In this document: positions 25,949 to 33,430 of the stretch, piece by piece
Numbering within the stretch: the stretch's first letter is position 1
Layout of the letters: every line of letters begins with the position of its first letter
Assembly (NCBI RefSeq): GCF_964063345.1
Contig: NZ_OZ061318.1
Coordinates: 2,914,001-2,978,000, forward strand
Source of the DNA: Pseudomonas lini
Lineage (GTDB): Bacteria > Pseudomonadota > Gammaproteobacteria > Pseudomonadales > Pseudomonadaceae
Direction of reading: 5' to 3'
DNA: 64,000 bases
Notes under the pieces: model-generated
Database searches by the model: none
What the model was told of the DNA's origin: nothing
What the model saw: the letters and a program-made list of their open reading frames with translations, nothing else
Made by a program: the position numbers and the translations under genes

Positions 25949-27128
25949 CGGGACGCGTACCCAAGCCCATGGCCTGCCGGGCGAACCAGCGCTTGGCCGG
26001 CGGCAGCAGATCGAGGCCGAGCAGCCCAATGTTGCGGCCCAGGGAAACCAGCGGCTGCGTGCTGCCGAACAAGCGGGTGACCTGATCGGAGAAACCCACG
26101 GTCAGGCTCTGGTCCAGACGCTGACGCTCGCGATAGGCCTGCAAGGTGGCGAAGTCGCCGGGCGATGTCTCGCTGCCCAACAAACTGTCGGCCAGCGCCT
26201 GGGCGTCACGCAACGACAGGTTGAAACCCTGCCCGGCAATCGGATGCAGGCTGTGGGCGGCGTTGCCAAGAATCGCCAGATGCGGGCGGACTTGTTCCTC
26301 GGCTTCGATCAGCGACAGCGGATACAAATGCCGCGCGCCCACCTGTTTCAGCGTGCCGAGGCGATAACCGAAGATGCCCTGCAACTCGGCAAGAAAGCTG
26401 CGGTCATCCAGGGCTGCCAGCCGTTGCGCGTCCATACCCAGACGGGTCCAGACCAAGGCGCAACGATTGTCCGGCAACGGCAGCAAGGCCATCGGACCAT
26501 CGTCGGTGAAACGCTCGAAGGCCATGCCGTTGTGCGCTTCACTTGGGGTGATGTTGGCGATCAGCGCGCTCTGGTTGTACGGGCGTTTCTTGATGCCGAT
26601 CCCCAGTTGCTCACGCAAACCGGAACGGCCGCCATCGGCGAGCACCGCAAGGTCGCATTCCAGGGTGGTTTCATCGTTAAGGGTCAGGCGATAGCCGTCG
26701 GTCAACGGTTCCATGCGGATGACTTCCGCCGGGCAACGCCAACTGATCACGTCCTTGTCCAGACCTTGCCAGAGGCATTGGCCAAGCCAGGCGTTTTCCA
26801 CCACATAACCCAGCGCCGGAACGCCCTCTTCCATCGCCGACAGCCGCGCGGTGGAGAAACGTCCACGGTCGGAGACATGAATCTGCTTGATCGGCTCGGC
26901 GCGGCGAGAGATTTCCTGCCACACGCCCAACCGTTGATAAATTTGCCGCGCACCGAAGGACAGCGCCGAAGAGCGGGCGTCATAACTCGGTTGATAGGTA
27001 TCGCCGGGGGCAAACGGTTCGATCAGCACGATCTTCCAGCCACGGGCCTTGGCCCCGGCCTGCAACGCCAACGCCAGACTGGCGCCGACCAGGCCACCAC
27101 CGATGATTGCCAGATTGACTCGACTCAT
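25941..27128 (-). CDS. ubiH: 2-octaprenyl-6-methoxyphenol hydroxylase UbiH
   Basis: This FAD-dependent ring hydroxylase of ubiquinone synthesis has 395 residues. FAD motifs are LAIIGGGLVGASLALALQ at the N-terminus and GNAAHSLHPIAGQGFNLSLRDA near 280. GNAAH replaces the more usual GDAAH, as in other UbiH proteins. Its start overlaps the pepP stop by 4 nt, showing an operon. It is distinct in sequence from the VisC-like paralogue downstream. Confidence 0.93.
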   Translation of the reverse strand: MSRVNLAIIGGGLVGASLALALQAGAKARGWKIVLIEPFAPGDTYQPSYDARSSALSFGARQIYQRLGVWQEISRRAEPIKQIHVSDRGRFSTARLSAMEEGVPALGYVVENAWLGQCLWQGLDKDVISWRCPAEVIRMEPLTDGYRLTLNDETTLECDLAVLADGGRSGLREQLGIGIKKRPYNQSALIANITPSEAHNGMAFERFTDDGPMALLPLPDNRCALVWTRLGMDAQRLAALDDRSFLAELQGIFGYRLGTLKQVGARHLYPLSLIEAEEQVRPHLAILGNAAHSLHPIAGQGFNLSLRDAQALADSLLGSETSPGDFATLQAYRERQRLDQSLTVGFSDQVTRLFGSTQPLVSLGRNIGLLGLDLLPPAKRWFARQAMGLGTRPDD

Positions 27129-28459
27129 GCCGCTTGTGTCCGTGCTGCGGCCATCAATGCCTCGATTTCGGCGACCGTTTTCGGCACGCCGTTAGTCAGG
27201 ATTTCACAACCGGTTTTGGTGACCACCACGTCGTCCTCGATGCGTACGCCAATGCCGCGCCATTTCTTCGCTACGTTCTGGTTGTCTGGAGCAATGTAAA
27301 TGCCCGGTTCGACCGTCAGCGCCATGCCGACTTCCAGCACGCGCCATTCGCCGCCGACCTTGTATTCGCCGACGTCGTGCACATCCATGCCCAGCCAGTG
27401 GCCGGCGCGGTGCATGTAAAACGCTTTATAGGCTTCGCTGGCGATCAACTCGTCGACGTCACCCTGCAACAGGCCCAACTTCACCAGACCGGTGGTAATC
27501 ACCCGGACCGTGGCTTCGTGCGCCTGATTCCAGTGCTTGTTCGGCGCAATTTCGGCAAACGCTGCTTCCTGGGAAGCCAGCACCAACTCGTAAATCGCCT
27601 TCTGCTCCGGTGAATACTTGCCGTTGACCGGCCAGGTGCGGGTGATATCGCTGGCGTAGCAGTCGATCTCGCAACCGGCGTCGATCAGCACCAGATCGCC
27701 GTCCTTGAGCACCGCATCATTCTGCTGGTAATGCAGGATGCAGCTGTTGCGCCCCGCCGCGACGATCGACCCGTAAGCCGGCATCTTCGCCCCGCCCTTG
27801 CGGAACTCGTAATCGAGCTCGGCTTCGAGGCTGAACTCATGCAAACCGGCACGGCTGGCCTGCATCGCACGAATATGGGCCTGGGCGGAAATCCGTGCGG
27901 CTTCGCGCATCACCTTCACTTCTGCCGCCGATTTATACAGGCGCATGTCGTGAAGCAGATGATCCAGGGCAACGAATTCGTTCGGCGGCTGGGCGCCGAG
28001 GTGCGCCTTAGAGCGGATCACGTTGATCCAGTCCATCAGGTGCCGATCGAATTCCGGGTTGCTGCCCATGGCCGAGTACACCCGGTCGCGGCCTTCGATC
28101 AGGCCCGGCAGGATGTCGTCGATGTCGGTGATCGGGAACGCGTCGTCGGCGCCAAAGTCGCGGATCGCGCCTTCCTGGCCGGCGCGCAGGCCGTCCCACA
28201 ATTCACGTTCGGCATTACGCTCCCGGCAAAACAGCACGTATTCGCCGTGCTCACGGCCAGGCATCAAGACGATGACGGCTTGAGGCTCGGGGAAACCGCT
28301 GAGGTACTGGAAATCGCTGTCTTGACGGTAGACGTGCTCGACATCGCGGTTGCGGATGGCCACCGCGGCGGCGGGCAGGATCGCGATGCTGTTGGGTTCC
28401 ATCTGCGCCATCAGCGCCTTGCGGCGACGGCTGTATTCCGATTTCGGGATATGAATCAT
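27125..28459 (-). CDS. pepP: Xaa-Pro aminopeptidase PepP
   Basis: This cytosolic M24B metallopeptidase removes an N-terminal residue before proline. It has 444 residues: an N-terminal aminopeptidase P domain (about 1-130; MIHIPKSEYSRRRKALMAQM), then the pita-bread catalytic domain. All five metal ligands are visible: D in VLIDAGCEIDCYASDITRTW (two), H in GHWLGMDVHDVGEY, E in LTVEPGIYI and E in GVRIEDDVVVT. It lies between ygfB and ubiH in the conserved operon. Confidence 0.95.
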   Translation of the reverse strand: MIHIPKSEYSRRRKALMAQMEPNSIAILPAAAVAIRNRDVEHVYRQDSDFQYLSGFPEPQAVIVLMPGREHGEYVLFCRERNAERELWDGLRAGQEGAIRDFGADDAFPITDIDDILPGLIEGRDRVYSAMGSNPEFDRHLMDWINVIRSKAHLGAQPPNEFVALDHLLHDMRLYKSAAEVKVMREAARISAQAHIRAMQASRAGLHEFSLEAELDYEFRKGGAKMPAYGSIVAAGRNSCILHYQQNDAVLKDGDLVLIDAGCEIDCYASDITRTWPVNGKYSPEQKAIYELVLASQEAAFAEIAPNKHWNQAHEATVRVITTGLVKLGLLQGDVDELIASEAYKAFYMHRAGHWLGMDVHDVGEYKVGGEWRVLEVGMALTVEPGIYIAPDNQNVAKKWRGIGVRIEDDVVVTKTGCEILTNGVPKTVAEIEALMAAARTQAA

Positions 28460-28486
28460 GGGCAGATGGCTTTCCCTGGCACGCGA

Positions 28487-29041
28487 TTAATGCAACGACG
28501 GTTTGGCAGCCGCTTCGTCGGTTTTCTTGGTTTCGGTGAATAGCAGCAACGGAGCGACGCGCAGGTACTCCATCACTTCCATGTAATCGCTTTCGCCGTC
28601 GTCGGACTCTTCCAGCGCGTCTTGCACCTGGGCGATAGCGGCCAGATCCTGCAGCACTTCGGTGGCTTCAGTGCTCAAGGCATATTCACGGCGGGTCAGA
28701 CCGAAGCCGGTAAGGAAGCCCTGGCACCACTGGCCCAGTGCAGCCGCACGCTCGGTAAGCGGCGCGTCGTCGGTCGGCAGCAGCAGAACAACGGTCATGT
28801 CGTCGCTGGTAAGCTCGCCCTTGACCATCTCTTGCAGGCCGATCAAGGCGTTGCGAACGTTGTCTTGTGGTTCGCCTTCGAGCAGCTCGGCGGCGTCGGC
28901 CAACCAGCTGTCGGCTTCGAAGCCGGCACCGGCGCAACTGCGGCCGAGCAACAGTCCGTGCAGTTCGGCAGGCGAGACGGGATGGCCGCTGGTGCTCAGC
29001 AGGGTGGCAAAGGCTTGGTACGGAGAATTCTGAATGGGCAT
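28487..29041 (-). CDS. ygfB: UPF0149 family protein YgfB
   Basis: The 184-residue all-helical acidic protein is of the YgfB/YecA family ([20 protein letters not shown], then [19 protein letters not shown] and [11 protein letters not shown]). It heads the ygfB-pepP-ubiH-visC operon and is divergent from the TIGR02449/zapA genes. In P. aeruginosa, YgfB is reported to modulate expression of an amidase linked to beta-lactam resistance. Whether that holds here is inference. Confidence 0.92.
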   Translation of the reverse strand: MPIQNSPYQAFATLLSTSGHPVSPAELHGLLLGRSCAGAGFEADSWLADAAELLEGEPQDNVRNALIGLQEMVKGELTSDDMTVVLLLPTDDAPLTERAAALGQWCQGFLTGFGLTRREYALSTEATEVLQDLAAIAQVQDALEESDDGESDYMEVMEYLRVAPLLLFTETKKTDEAAAKPSLH

Positions 29042-29137
29042 GGGCAGCTAGGCGCCAGACGGCGCTATGTCTAGAATGAAGGCCTTGTATCCTACATCGA
29101 CAGACTCGCCAAGACTATTAAAGGCTGTCCGCCAGCC

Positions 29138-29228
29138 AGGGTCTGTACGAAACTCGCCGAGCGCCGATCAGGCGAGCCTGTTTTTAACGCAGCATGATCG
29201 ACGCGCAGGCAGTTTCGTACAGGGCCTG
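29138..29228. repeat. MITE-like element with CTGTACGAAACT terminal inverted repeats
   Basis: CTGTACGAAACT at 29143-29154 and its exact inverse AGTTTCGTACAG at 29211-29222 flank about 56 nt. With mismatches the arms reach about 20 nt. The element lies in the gap between ygfB and the TIGR02449 gene, close to both promoters. It holds no gene and looks like a small non-autonomous element. Confidence 0.6.
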
Positions 29229-29259
29229 CCATCCATCAGACACAAACTCAGTGGACACA

Positions 29260-29469
29260 ATGGAAGACACCGACCTGCAAGCGCTGATGGCCAGACTCGA
29301 ACTGCTAATTACTCGAGTCGAGCAACTAAAGAGTCAGAATGGACTCCTATTAGCTCAGGAAAAGAGCTGGCGCGAGGAACGCGCGCATCTCATTGAAAAA
29401 AATGAAATCGCCCGGCGTAAGGTCGAATCGATGATTTCGCGCCTCAAGGCCCTGGAGCAAGACTCATGA
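29260..29469 (+). CDS. TIGR02449 family small coiled-coil protein
   Basis: The 69-residue protein from the ATG at 29260 is nearly all coiled coil (MEDTDLQALMARLELLITRV, then EQLKSQNGLL). It overlaps zapA in an ATGA. Upstream ATGs at 29194 and around fall inside the MITE-like repeat and are rejected. The heptad pattern and the linkage to zapA suggest a helper in cell division, resembling ZapB in form. That role is inference. Confidence 0.82.
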   Translation: MEDTDLQALMARLELLITRVEQLKSQNGLLLAQEKSWREERAHLIEKNEIARRKVESMISRLKALEQDS

Positions 29470-29783
29470 GTTCAAGCAATAGCGTTACCGTGCAGATCCT
29501 CGACAAAGAATATTCGATCATCTGCCCCCAGGAAGAGCGCAGCAACCTGGTGAGCGCTGCCCGTTACCTGGACGGCAAGATGCGCGAAATCCGCAGCAGC
29601 GGCAAAGTCATCGGCGCCGACCGCATCGCCGTGATGGCCGCGCTGAACATCACGCACGATCTCCTGCACAAGGAAGAACGCCCGGATGTGCAGGCCAGCG
29701 GTTCGACCCGTGAGCAGGTTCGCGATCTGCTGGACCGCGTCGATCTGGTGTTGTCGACCGATCCGGATGTCACCAAGGGCTGA
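29466..29783 (+). CDS. zapA: Cell division protein ZapA
   Basis: ZapA binds FtsZ and bundles its filaments at midcell. The 105-residue protein has an N-terminal beta domain (SVTVQILDKEYSIICPQEER), then LVSAARYLDGKMREIRSSGK, and a C-terminal coiled coil. Its start overlaps the upstream stop by 4 nt. It precedes ssrS and fau exactly as in E. coli and P. aeruginosa. Confidence 0.95.
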   Translation: MSSSNSVTVQILDKEYSIICPQEERSNLVSAARYLDGKMREIRSSGKVIGADRIAVMAALNITHDLLHKEERPDVQASGSTREQVRDLLDRVDLVLSTDPDVTKG

Positions 29784-29802
29784 TTCGCGCGACCGCTTGG
29801 GG

Positions 29803-29808
29803 TATACT
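29803..29808 (+). promoter_or_regulatory. -10 element of the 6S RNA promoter
   Basis: TATACT lies just after the zapA stop and 5-8 nt before the expected 6S RNA 5' end. The -35 region overlaps the zapA stop and is poor. Confidence 0.5.
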
Positions 29809-29811
29809 CGC

Positions 29812-29996
29812 ATCACTCCCTGGGGTGCTTGCCAGTTGACGACGTCCCTGAGCCGATTCGCACTACCCTGGAGGTTGCACGTTGGGCTGGTGTGCATGTC
29901 CGCTAGACGGAAAGCCTTAAAGCCTACTGCATCTTCCACCTTGAACTTTCGGGTTCAAGGGCTAAGTCGACAGCGGTTCATCCGGGGAGCCTGATT
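29812..29996 (+). ncRNA. ssrS: 6S RNA
   Basis: 6S RNA mimics an open promoter and holds sigma-70 RNA polymerase in stationary phase. The location between zapA and fau is diagnostic. Hallmarks seen are CCTGAGCCGATT near 29848, AAGCCTTAAAGCCTACTGC near 29911-29930, and CACCTTGAACTTTCGGGTTCAAGGG-type hairpin near 29938-29961. The ends pair as CTCCCTGG (29816-29823) with CCGGGGAG (29982-29989). The exact ends are uncertain by a few bases. Confidence 0.92.
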
Positions 29997-30001
29997 CCAG
30001 T

Positions 30002-30036
30002 CCGATGCCGGTTTAAATACCGGCATCGGCTTTTTT
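30002..30036 (+). terminator. Hairpin terminator after 6S RNA
   Basis: The perfect 11-bp stem CCGATGCCGGT/ACCGGCATCGG with loop TTAAAT is followed by C and T6. It may separate the 6S RNA from fau transcription or allow partial readthrough into fau. Confidence 0.85.
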
Positions 30037-30077
30037 ACGGGTACGCTTTACGTACTCGCACTTCGAAGCCTGAATCC

Positions 30078-30683
30078 ATGACCGAACCTGCGCTGCTGCC
30101 CCGCCCGCAACTTCGACGCATGCTGCGCAAGGCCCGTCGCGCACTGACCCCCAGTCAGCAGCGCGAGGCCGCTCGCGGGCTGTATAAACAATTGGCCCAG
30201 CATCCGCTGTTCCGCCGCGCAAAACACATCTCCCTGTACCTGCCCATGGACGGTGAAATCGATCCGAGTCTGCTGATGCGTGCCGCACAACGTCGGGGCA
30301 AGGCGACTTATCTGCCGGTGCTCAGTGCCTGGCCGCGAACCAAAATGGTGTTCCAGCGGATTCGTTCCGGCGAAAAGCTCAAACCTAACCGTTTTCGCAT
30401 CCCCGAACCTCGACACAACATCGCCCGACAACGCAAGGTCTGGGCGCTGGATCTGGTGTTGTTGCCGCTGGTGGGGTTTGACGATGTCGGCGGACGCCTG
30501 GGAATGGGCGGTGGTTTCTACGACCGGAGCCTGGCGTACCTGGCGCGCCGCAAAAACTGGCGCAAGCCGACGCTGCTGGGCCTGGCCCATGAATGTCAGA
30601 AGGTTCAACGATTGGCTCAGGCGAGCTGGGATGTGCCGCTGCAGGGAACGGTCACGGACAACGCGTGGTATTTCGCGGACTAG
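30078..30683 (+). CDS. fau: 5-formyltetrahydrofolate cyclo-ligase
   Basis: The enzyme converts 5-formyl-THF to 5,10-methenyl-THF with ATP. It has 201 residues. The N-terminal basic helix LRRMLRKARRALTPSQQREAA and the ATP/folate loop GGRLGMGGGFYDRSLAYLAR are the family signature. It lies directly after 6S RNA, the arrangement known as ssrS-ygfA, in which 6S processing and fau expression are linked. Confidence 0.94.
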   Translation: MTEPALLPRPQLRRMLRKARRALTPSQQREAARGLYKQLAQHPLFRRAKHISLYLPMDGEIDPSLLMRAAQRRGKATYLPVLSAWPRTKMVFQRIRSGEKLKPNRFRIPEPRHNIARQRKVWALDLVLLPLVGFDDVGGRLGMGGGFYDRSLAYLARRKNWRKPTLLGLAHECQKVQRLAQASWDVPLQGTVTDNAWYFAD

Positions 30684-30717
30684 ACGCCACTGATTTCAGC
30701 GGCGTCGAAAGACAGGT

Positions 30718-30867
30718 TCAGCGCTTGAAGGCCGACGGCTGTTGCTGTGCGATCTCGACAGGAGCATCGGGTTTGTTGTTCCACAGGCTTTGGGCATAGC
30801 CGGTGGTCACAACACCAAGGCCGAATAAAATTACCAAAATCCATAGTAAATCCGGTTTGCGTTTCAT
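30718..30867 (-). CDS. Small single-pass membrane protein (49 residues)
   Basis: This ORF is small enough to be missed. It starts at the ATG at 30867 after GGGGGGC. The sequence begins MKRKPDLLWILVILFGLGVV, with positive residues before one membrane helix (about 8-25), then a polar tail (TTGYAQSLWNNKPDAPVEIA, then QQQPSAFKR). By the positive-inside rule the tail faces the periplasm. It lies convergent to fau. I believe similar small proteins exist in other Pseudomonas, but I know no function. Confidence 0.65.
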   Translation of the reverse strand: MKRKPDLLWILVILFGLGVVTTGYAQSLWNNKPDAPVEIAQQQPSAFKR

Positions 30868-31067
30868 CGATTGCCCCCCAAAGGCACATCAACACGATGA
30901 CAGCAGCGGTTTCCGTTGTAGGTGTAGGCCGTGCAGCAGCGTCAAGCTTAGAAGGCCGGCATTTTGCGACAACGTGAACCGACACGCAAACGCTGGCGTC
31001 AACCGACTGTCGGTTTGTCATAAAATTGCCCGACCGCTTGCCCACTCACCTCGCAAGGAGCAAACCC

Positions 31068-31520
31068 ATGGCCTATTGGCTGATGAAATCCGAGCCCGAC
31101 GAACTCTCGATCAAAGACCTGCAGAAGCTTGGCCGAGCGCGCTGGGACGGGGTTCGCAACTACCAGGCGCGTAACTTCCTGCGGGCCATGGCGGTGGGTG
31201 ACGAGTTCTTTTTCTACCATTCCAGCTGCCCTGAGCCAGGGATTGCCGGGATCGGCAAGATTGTCGAAGCCGCGTACCCGGACCCGACGGCGCTGGAGCC
31301 TGAGAGTCATTACTTCGATCCGAAGGCCACTGCCGAGAAAAACGCCTGGAGCGCGATTGATGTTGCGCATGTCGAGACGTTTGCCAGCGTGCTGAAGCTG
31401 GAGTATCTGAAGCAGCAAACGGCGCTGGCCGAGATGCCACTGGTACAGAAAGGTTCGCGATTGTCGGTGATGCCAGTGACAGCCGAGCAGTGGGCGGGGG
31501 TGATTGCGCTCAAGCCGTAA
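31068..31520 (+). CDS. EVE domain-containing protein
   Basis: The 150-residue protein starts at the ATG at 31068, with AAGGAG upstream. The frame from 31026 is an extension without support. It begins MAYWLMKSEPDELSIKDLQ and has WDGVRNYQARNFLRAMAVGDEFFFYHSS, the EVE (PUA-like) signature also found in human THYN1. EVE folds bind modified bases or RNA. The actual ligand here is unknown. It stands alone, followed by a REP pair. Confidence 0.9.
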   Translation: MAYWLMKSEPDELSIKDLQKLGRARWDGVRNYQARNFLRAMAVGDEFFFYHSSCPEPGIAGIGKIVEAAYPDPTALEPESHYFDPKATAEKNAWSAIDVAHVETFASVLKLEYLKQQTALAEMPLVQKGSRLSVMPVTAEQWAGVIALKP

Positions 31521-31542
31521 ATCTCCAGCGCTACTTCGAATG

Positions 31543-31655
31543 TCATCGCGGGCAAGTCGGATCGCCGCACCGCCGCTCCCACAGGGATCTGGGATGGATG
31601 CAAAGGCTGCATTCACTGGAGATCATTGTGGGAGCGGGCTTGCCCGCGATGAGGC
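31543..31655. repeat. REP pair with an interrupted left arm
   Basis: The right arm is the usual TGTGGGAGCGGGCTTGCCCG. The left arm starts TCATCGCGGGCAAG and ends CCGCTCCCACAGGG, but about 15 nt (TCGGATCGCCGCACC, near 31557-31571) interrupt the stem. The element lies between the EVE gene and the convergent FliL-family gene. Confidence 0.75.
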
Positions 31656-31675
31656 CCGCCCGGACAGCAAAAGAC

Positions 31676-32083
31676 TTATTGAATTATCAGATTGTTGAAC
31701 AACAAATCCTCAACCACCGGCTTGCCGGTTTCGTCGTTCATCACTTGCTGGGTCTGCTTCAAGGCTTCCTGACGCAGCTTTTCCTTGGCTTCGACATTAT
31801 TCATGGCTTCAGTGGTCTGCTGTGCAAACAACGCCACCAGCTGATTGCGGATCAATGGCTCATTGGCCTTCACCGCTTTGGTCGCCTCTTCACCGGTCAC
31901 CCGCAACGCCACATCGGCCTTGTAGACCTTGAGCTTCGGCGTGCCGTCCAGCCCATAGTTGCCCACGAATGGCGGGCTCAGGGTGATGTAGTTGACCTTA
32001 GGGGCCTCACCTTCTTTGGCTTCTTCGGCCATCGCTGCCACAGGCAGAGACAGGGCCAGCAACAACATGATCCACGCTTTCAC
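31676..32083 (-). CDS. FliL-family exported protein
   Basis: I chose the GTG at 32083 (135 residues), with AAGGAG six bases before it. This makes the N-terminus (M)KAWIMLLLALSLPVAAMAEE, a signal or anchor. The FliL-like core follows: VNYITLSPPFVGNYGLDG, then KVYKADVALRVTGEEATKAV and EPLIRNQLVALFAQQ. No flagellar gene is near. Such stand-alone FliL homologues are common in pseudomonads, and a motor role is not established for this one. Confidence 0.82.
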   Translation of the reverse strand: MKAWIMLLLALSLPVAAMAEEAKEGEAPKVNYITLSPPFVGNYGLDGTPKLKVYKADVALRVTGEEATKAVKANEPLIRNQLVALFAQQTTEAMNNVEAKEKLRQEALKQTQQVMNDETGKPVVEDLLFNNLIIQ

Positions 32084-32233
32084 AATTCGCTCCTTATCCG
32101 GTTTGCGGCCAAGCATAACGACCCGCCGCTCAAGCACAAGCTTATGGCTGACTATCAGGGTCGGGCATGCTCGTTGACCCAATGACTCACACACCTACAC
32201 TTATCGGCCATCACTCCCAAAGGAATAGCCCTG

Positions 32234-33211
32234 ATGAAAGCCGTGCTGTGCAAAGCCTTCGGCCCTGCCGAATCGCTGGTGCTGGAAGACGTCGCCAGTC
32301 CTGTCGCGAAGAAGAATGAAATCCTGCTGGATGTGCACGCGGCTGGGGTGAACTTCCCGGACACATTGATCATTGAGGGCAAATACCAGTTCAAACCGCC
32401 CTTCCCGTTTTCTCCGGGTGGCGAAGCAGCTGGCGTGGTCAGCTCGGTGGGCGAAAAGGTCAGCCACCTCAAGATTGGCGACCGGGTCATGGCCCTGACT
32501 GGCTGGGGCAGCTTTGCCGAGCAGGTCGCGGTGCCGGGCTACAACGTGTTGCCGATCCCGTCATCAATGGACTTCAACACCGCCGCCGCATTCAGCATGA
32601 CCTACGGCACTTCGATGCACGCTCTCAAGCAACGGGGCAACCTGCAACCCGGCGAAACCTTGCTGGTGCTCGGTGCTTCCGGTGGCGTCGGCCTCGCCGC
32701 GGTGGAAATCGGCAAAGCCATGGGCGCCCGGGTAATCGCCGCCGCCAGCAGCGCGGAAAAACTCGCGGTGGCCAAGGCCGCCGGTGCCGATGAGTTGATC
32801 AACTACAGCGAAACCAGCCTCAAGGACGAGATTAAACGCCTGACCGACGGCCAGGGCGCCGACGTGATCTACGATCCGGTGGGCGGCGACCTGTTCGACC
32901 AGGCGATCCGCGCCATCGCCTGGAACGGCCGTCTTTTGGTAGTCGGCTTCGCCAGCGGACGAATCCCTGAGCTGCCAGTGAACTTGGCACTGCTCAAAGG
33001 CGCAGCGGTAGTCGGCGTGTTCTGGGGCTCGTTTGCCCAGCGCCAGCCACAGGACAACGCGGCCAACTTCCAGCAGTTGTTTGGCTGGTTTGCCGAGGGC
33101 AAATTGAAACCACTGGTGTCGCAGGTGTATCCGCTGAGCAACGCGGCGCAGGCCATCAATGATCTTGGCCAGCGCAAGGCGGTCGGGAAAGTGGTGGTTC
33201 AGGTTCGCTGA
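32234..33211 (+). CDS. NADPH:quinone oxidoreductase family protein
   Basis: The 325-residue protein is a medium-chain dehydrogenase/reductase without the zinc ligands. The N-terminal GroES-like domain reads MKAVLCKAFGPAESLVLEDV, and the nucleotide-binding loop LVLGASGGVGLAAVEIGKAMGA lies near residues 145-165. The block FPFSPGGEAAGVVSSVGEKV is typical of QOR-type enzymes. It is a probable one- or two-electron quinone or enone reductase. The substrate is unknown. It is transcribed alone ahead of glpT. Confidence 0.9.
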   Translation: MKAVLCKAFGPAESLVLEDVASPVAKKNEILLDVHAAGVNFPDTLIIEGKYQFKPPFPFSPGGEAAGVVSSVGEKVSHLKIGDRVMALTGWGSFAEQVAVPGYNVLPIPSSMDFNTAAAFSMTYGTSMHALKQRGNLQPGETLLVLGASGGVGLAAVEIGKAMGARVIAAASSAEKLAVAKAAGADELINYSETSLKDEIKRLTDGQGADVIYDPVGGDLFDQAIRAIAWNGRLLVVGFASGRIPELPVNLALLKGAAVVGVFWGSFAQRQPQDNAANFQQLFGWFAEGKLKPLVSQVYPLSNAAQAINDLGQRKAVGKVVVQVR

Positions 33212-33301
33212 TTGTTTACCTGAACTGTTTTACCTAACCGGGTCCCAGCCCTGCGACCCGGTGCCGCCATCCCCATACCGCCCTTCATTTATACCTGAGC
33301 G

Positions 33302-33323
33302 ACATGTTCATAAAAGAACATGT
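33302..33323. promoter_or_regulatory. GlpR-like operator 1 upstream of glpT
   Basis: The perfect inverted repeat ACATGTTC-ATAAAA-GAACATGT keeps the half-sites and 6-nt spacing of the E. coli GlpR consensus (ATGTTC, GAACAT). It lies about 110 nt upstream of glpT. Confidence 0.55.
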
Positions 33324-33366
33324 GATCTCCAACATTTCAGCTATTTGGCCGATGCAGACCGGTGCT

Positions 33367-33384
33367 ATTTTCGGTAACGAAACT
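33367..33384. promoter_or_regulatory. GlpR-like operator 2 upstream of glpT
   Basis: ATTTTCGGTAACGAAACT closely follows the E. coli GlpR pattern ATKTTCGWTAWCGAACAT. It lies 47 nt before the glpT start, where it could overlap the promoter. Two sites in tandem suggest glycerol-3-phosphate-relieved repression. Confidence 0.55.
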
Positions 33385-33430
33385 GTAACATTCGCATCCG
33401 CAGTCAAAACAAGAAATCTGGAGCTCTTGA

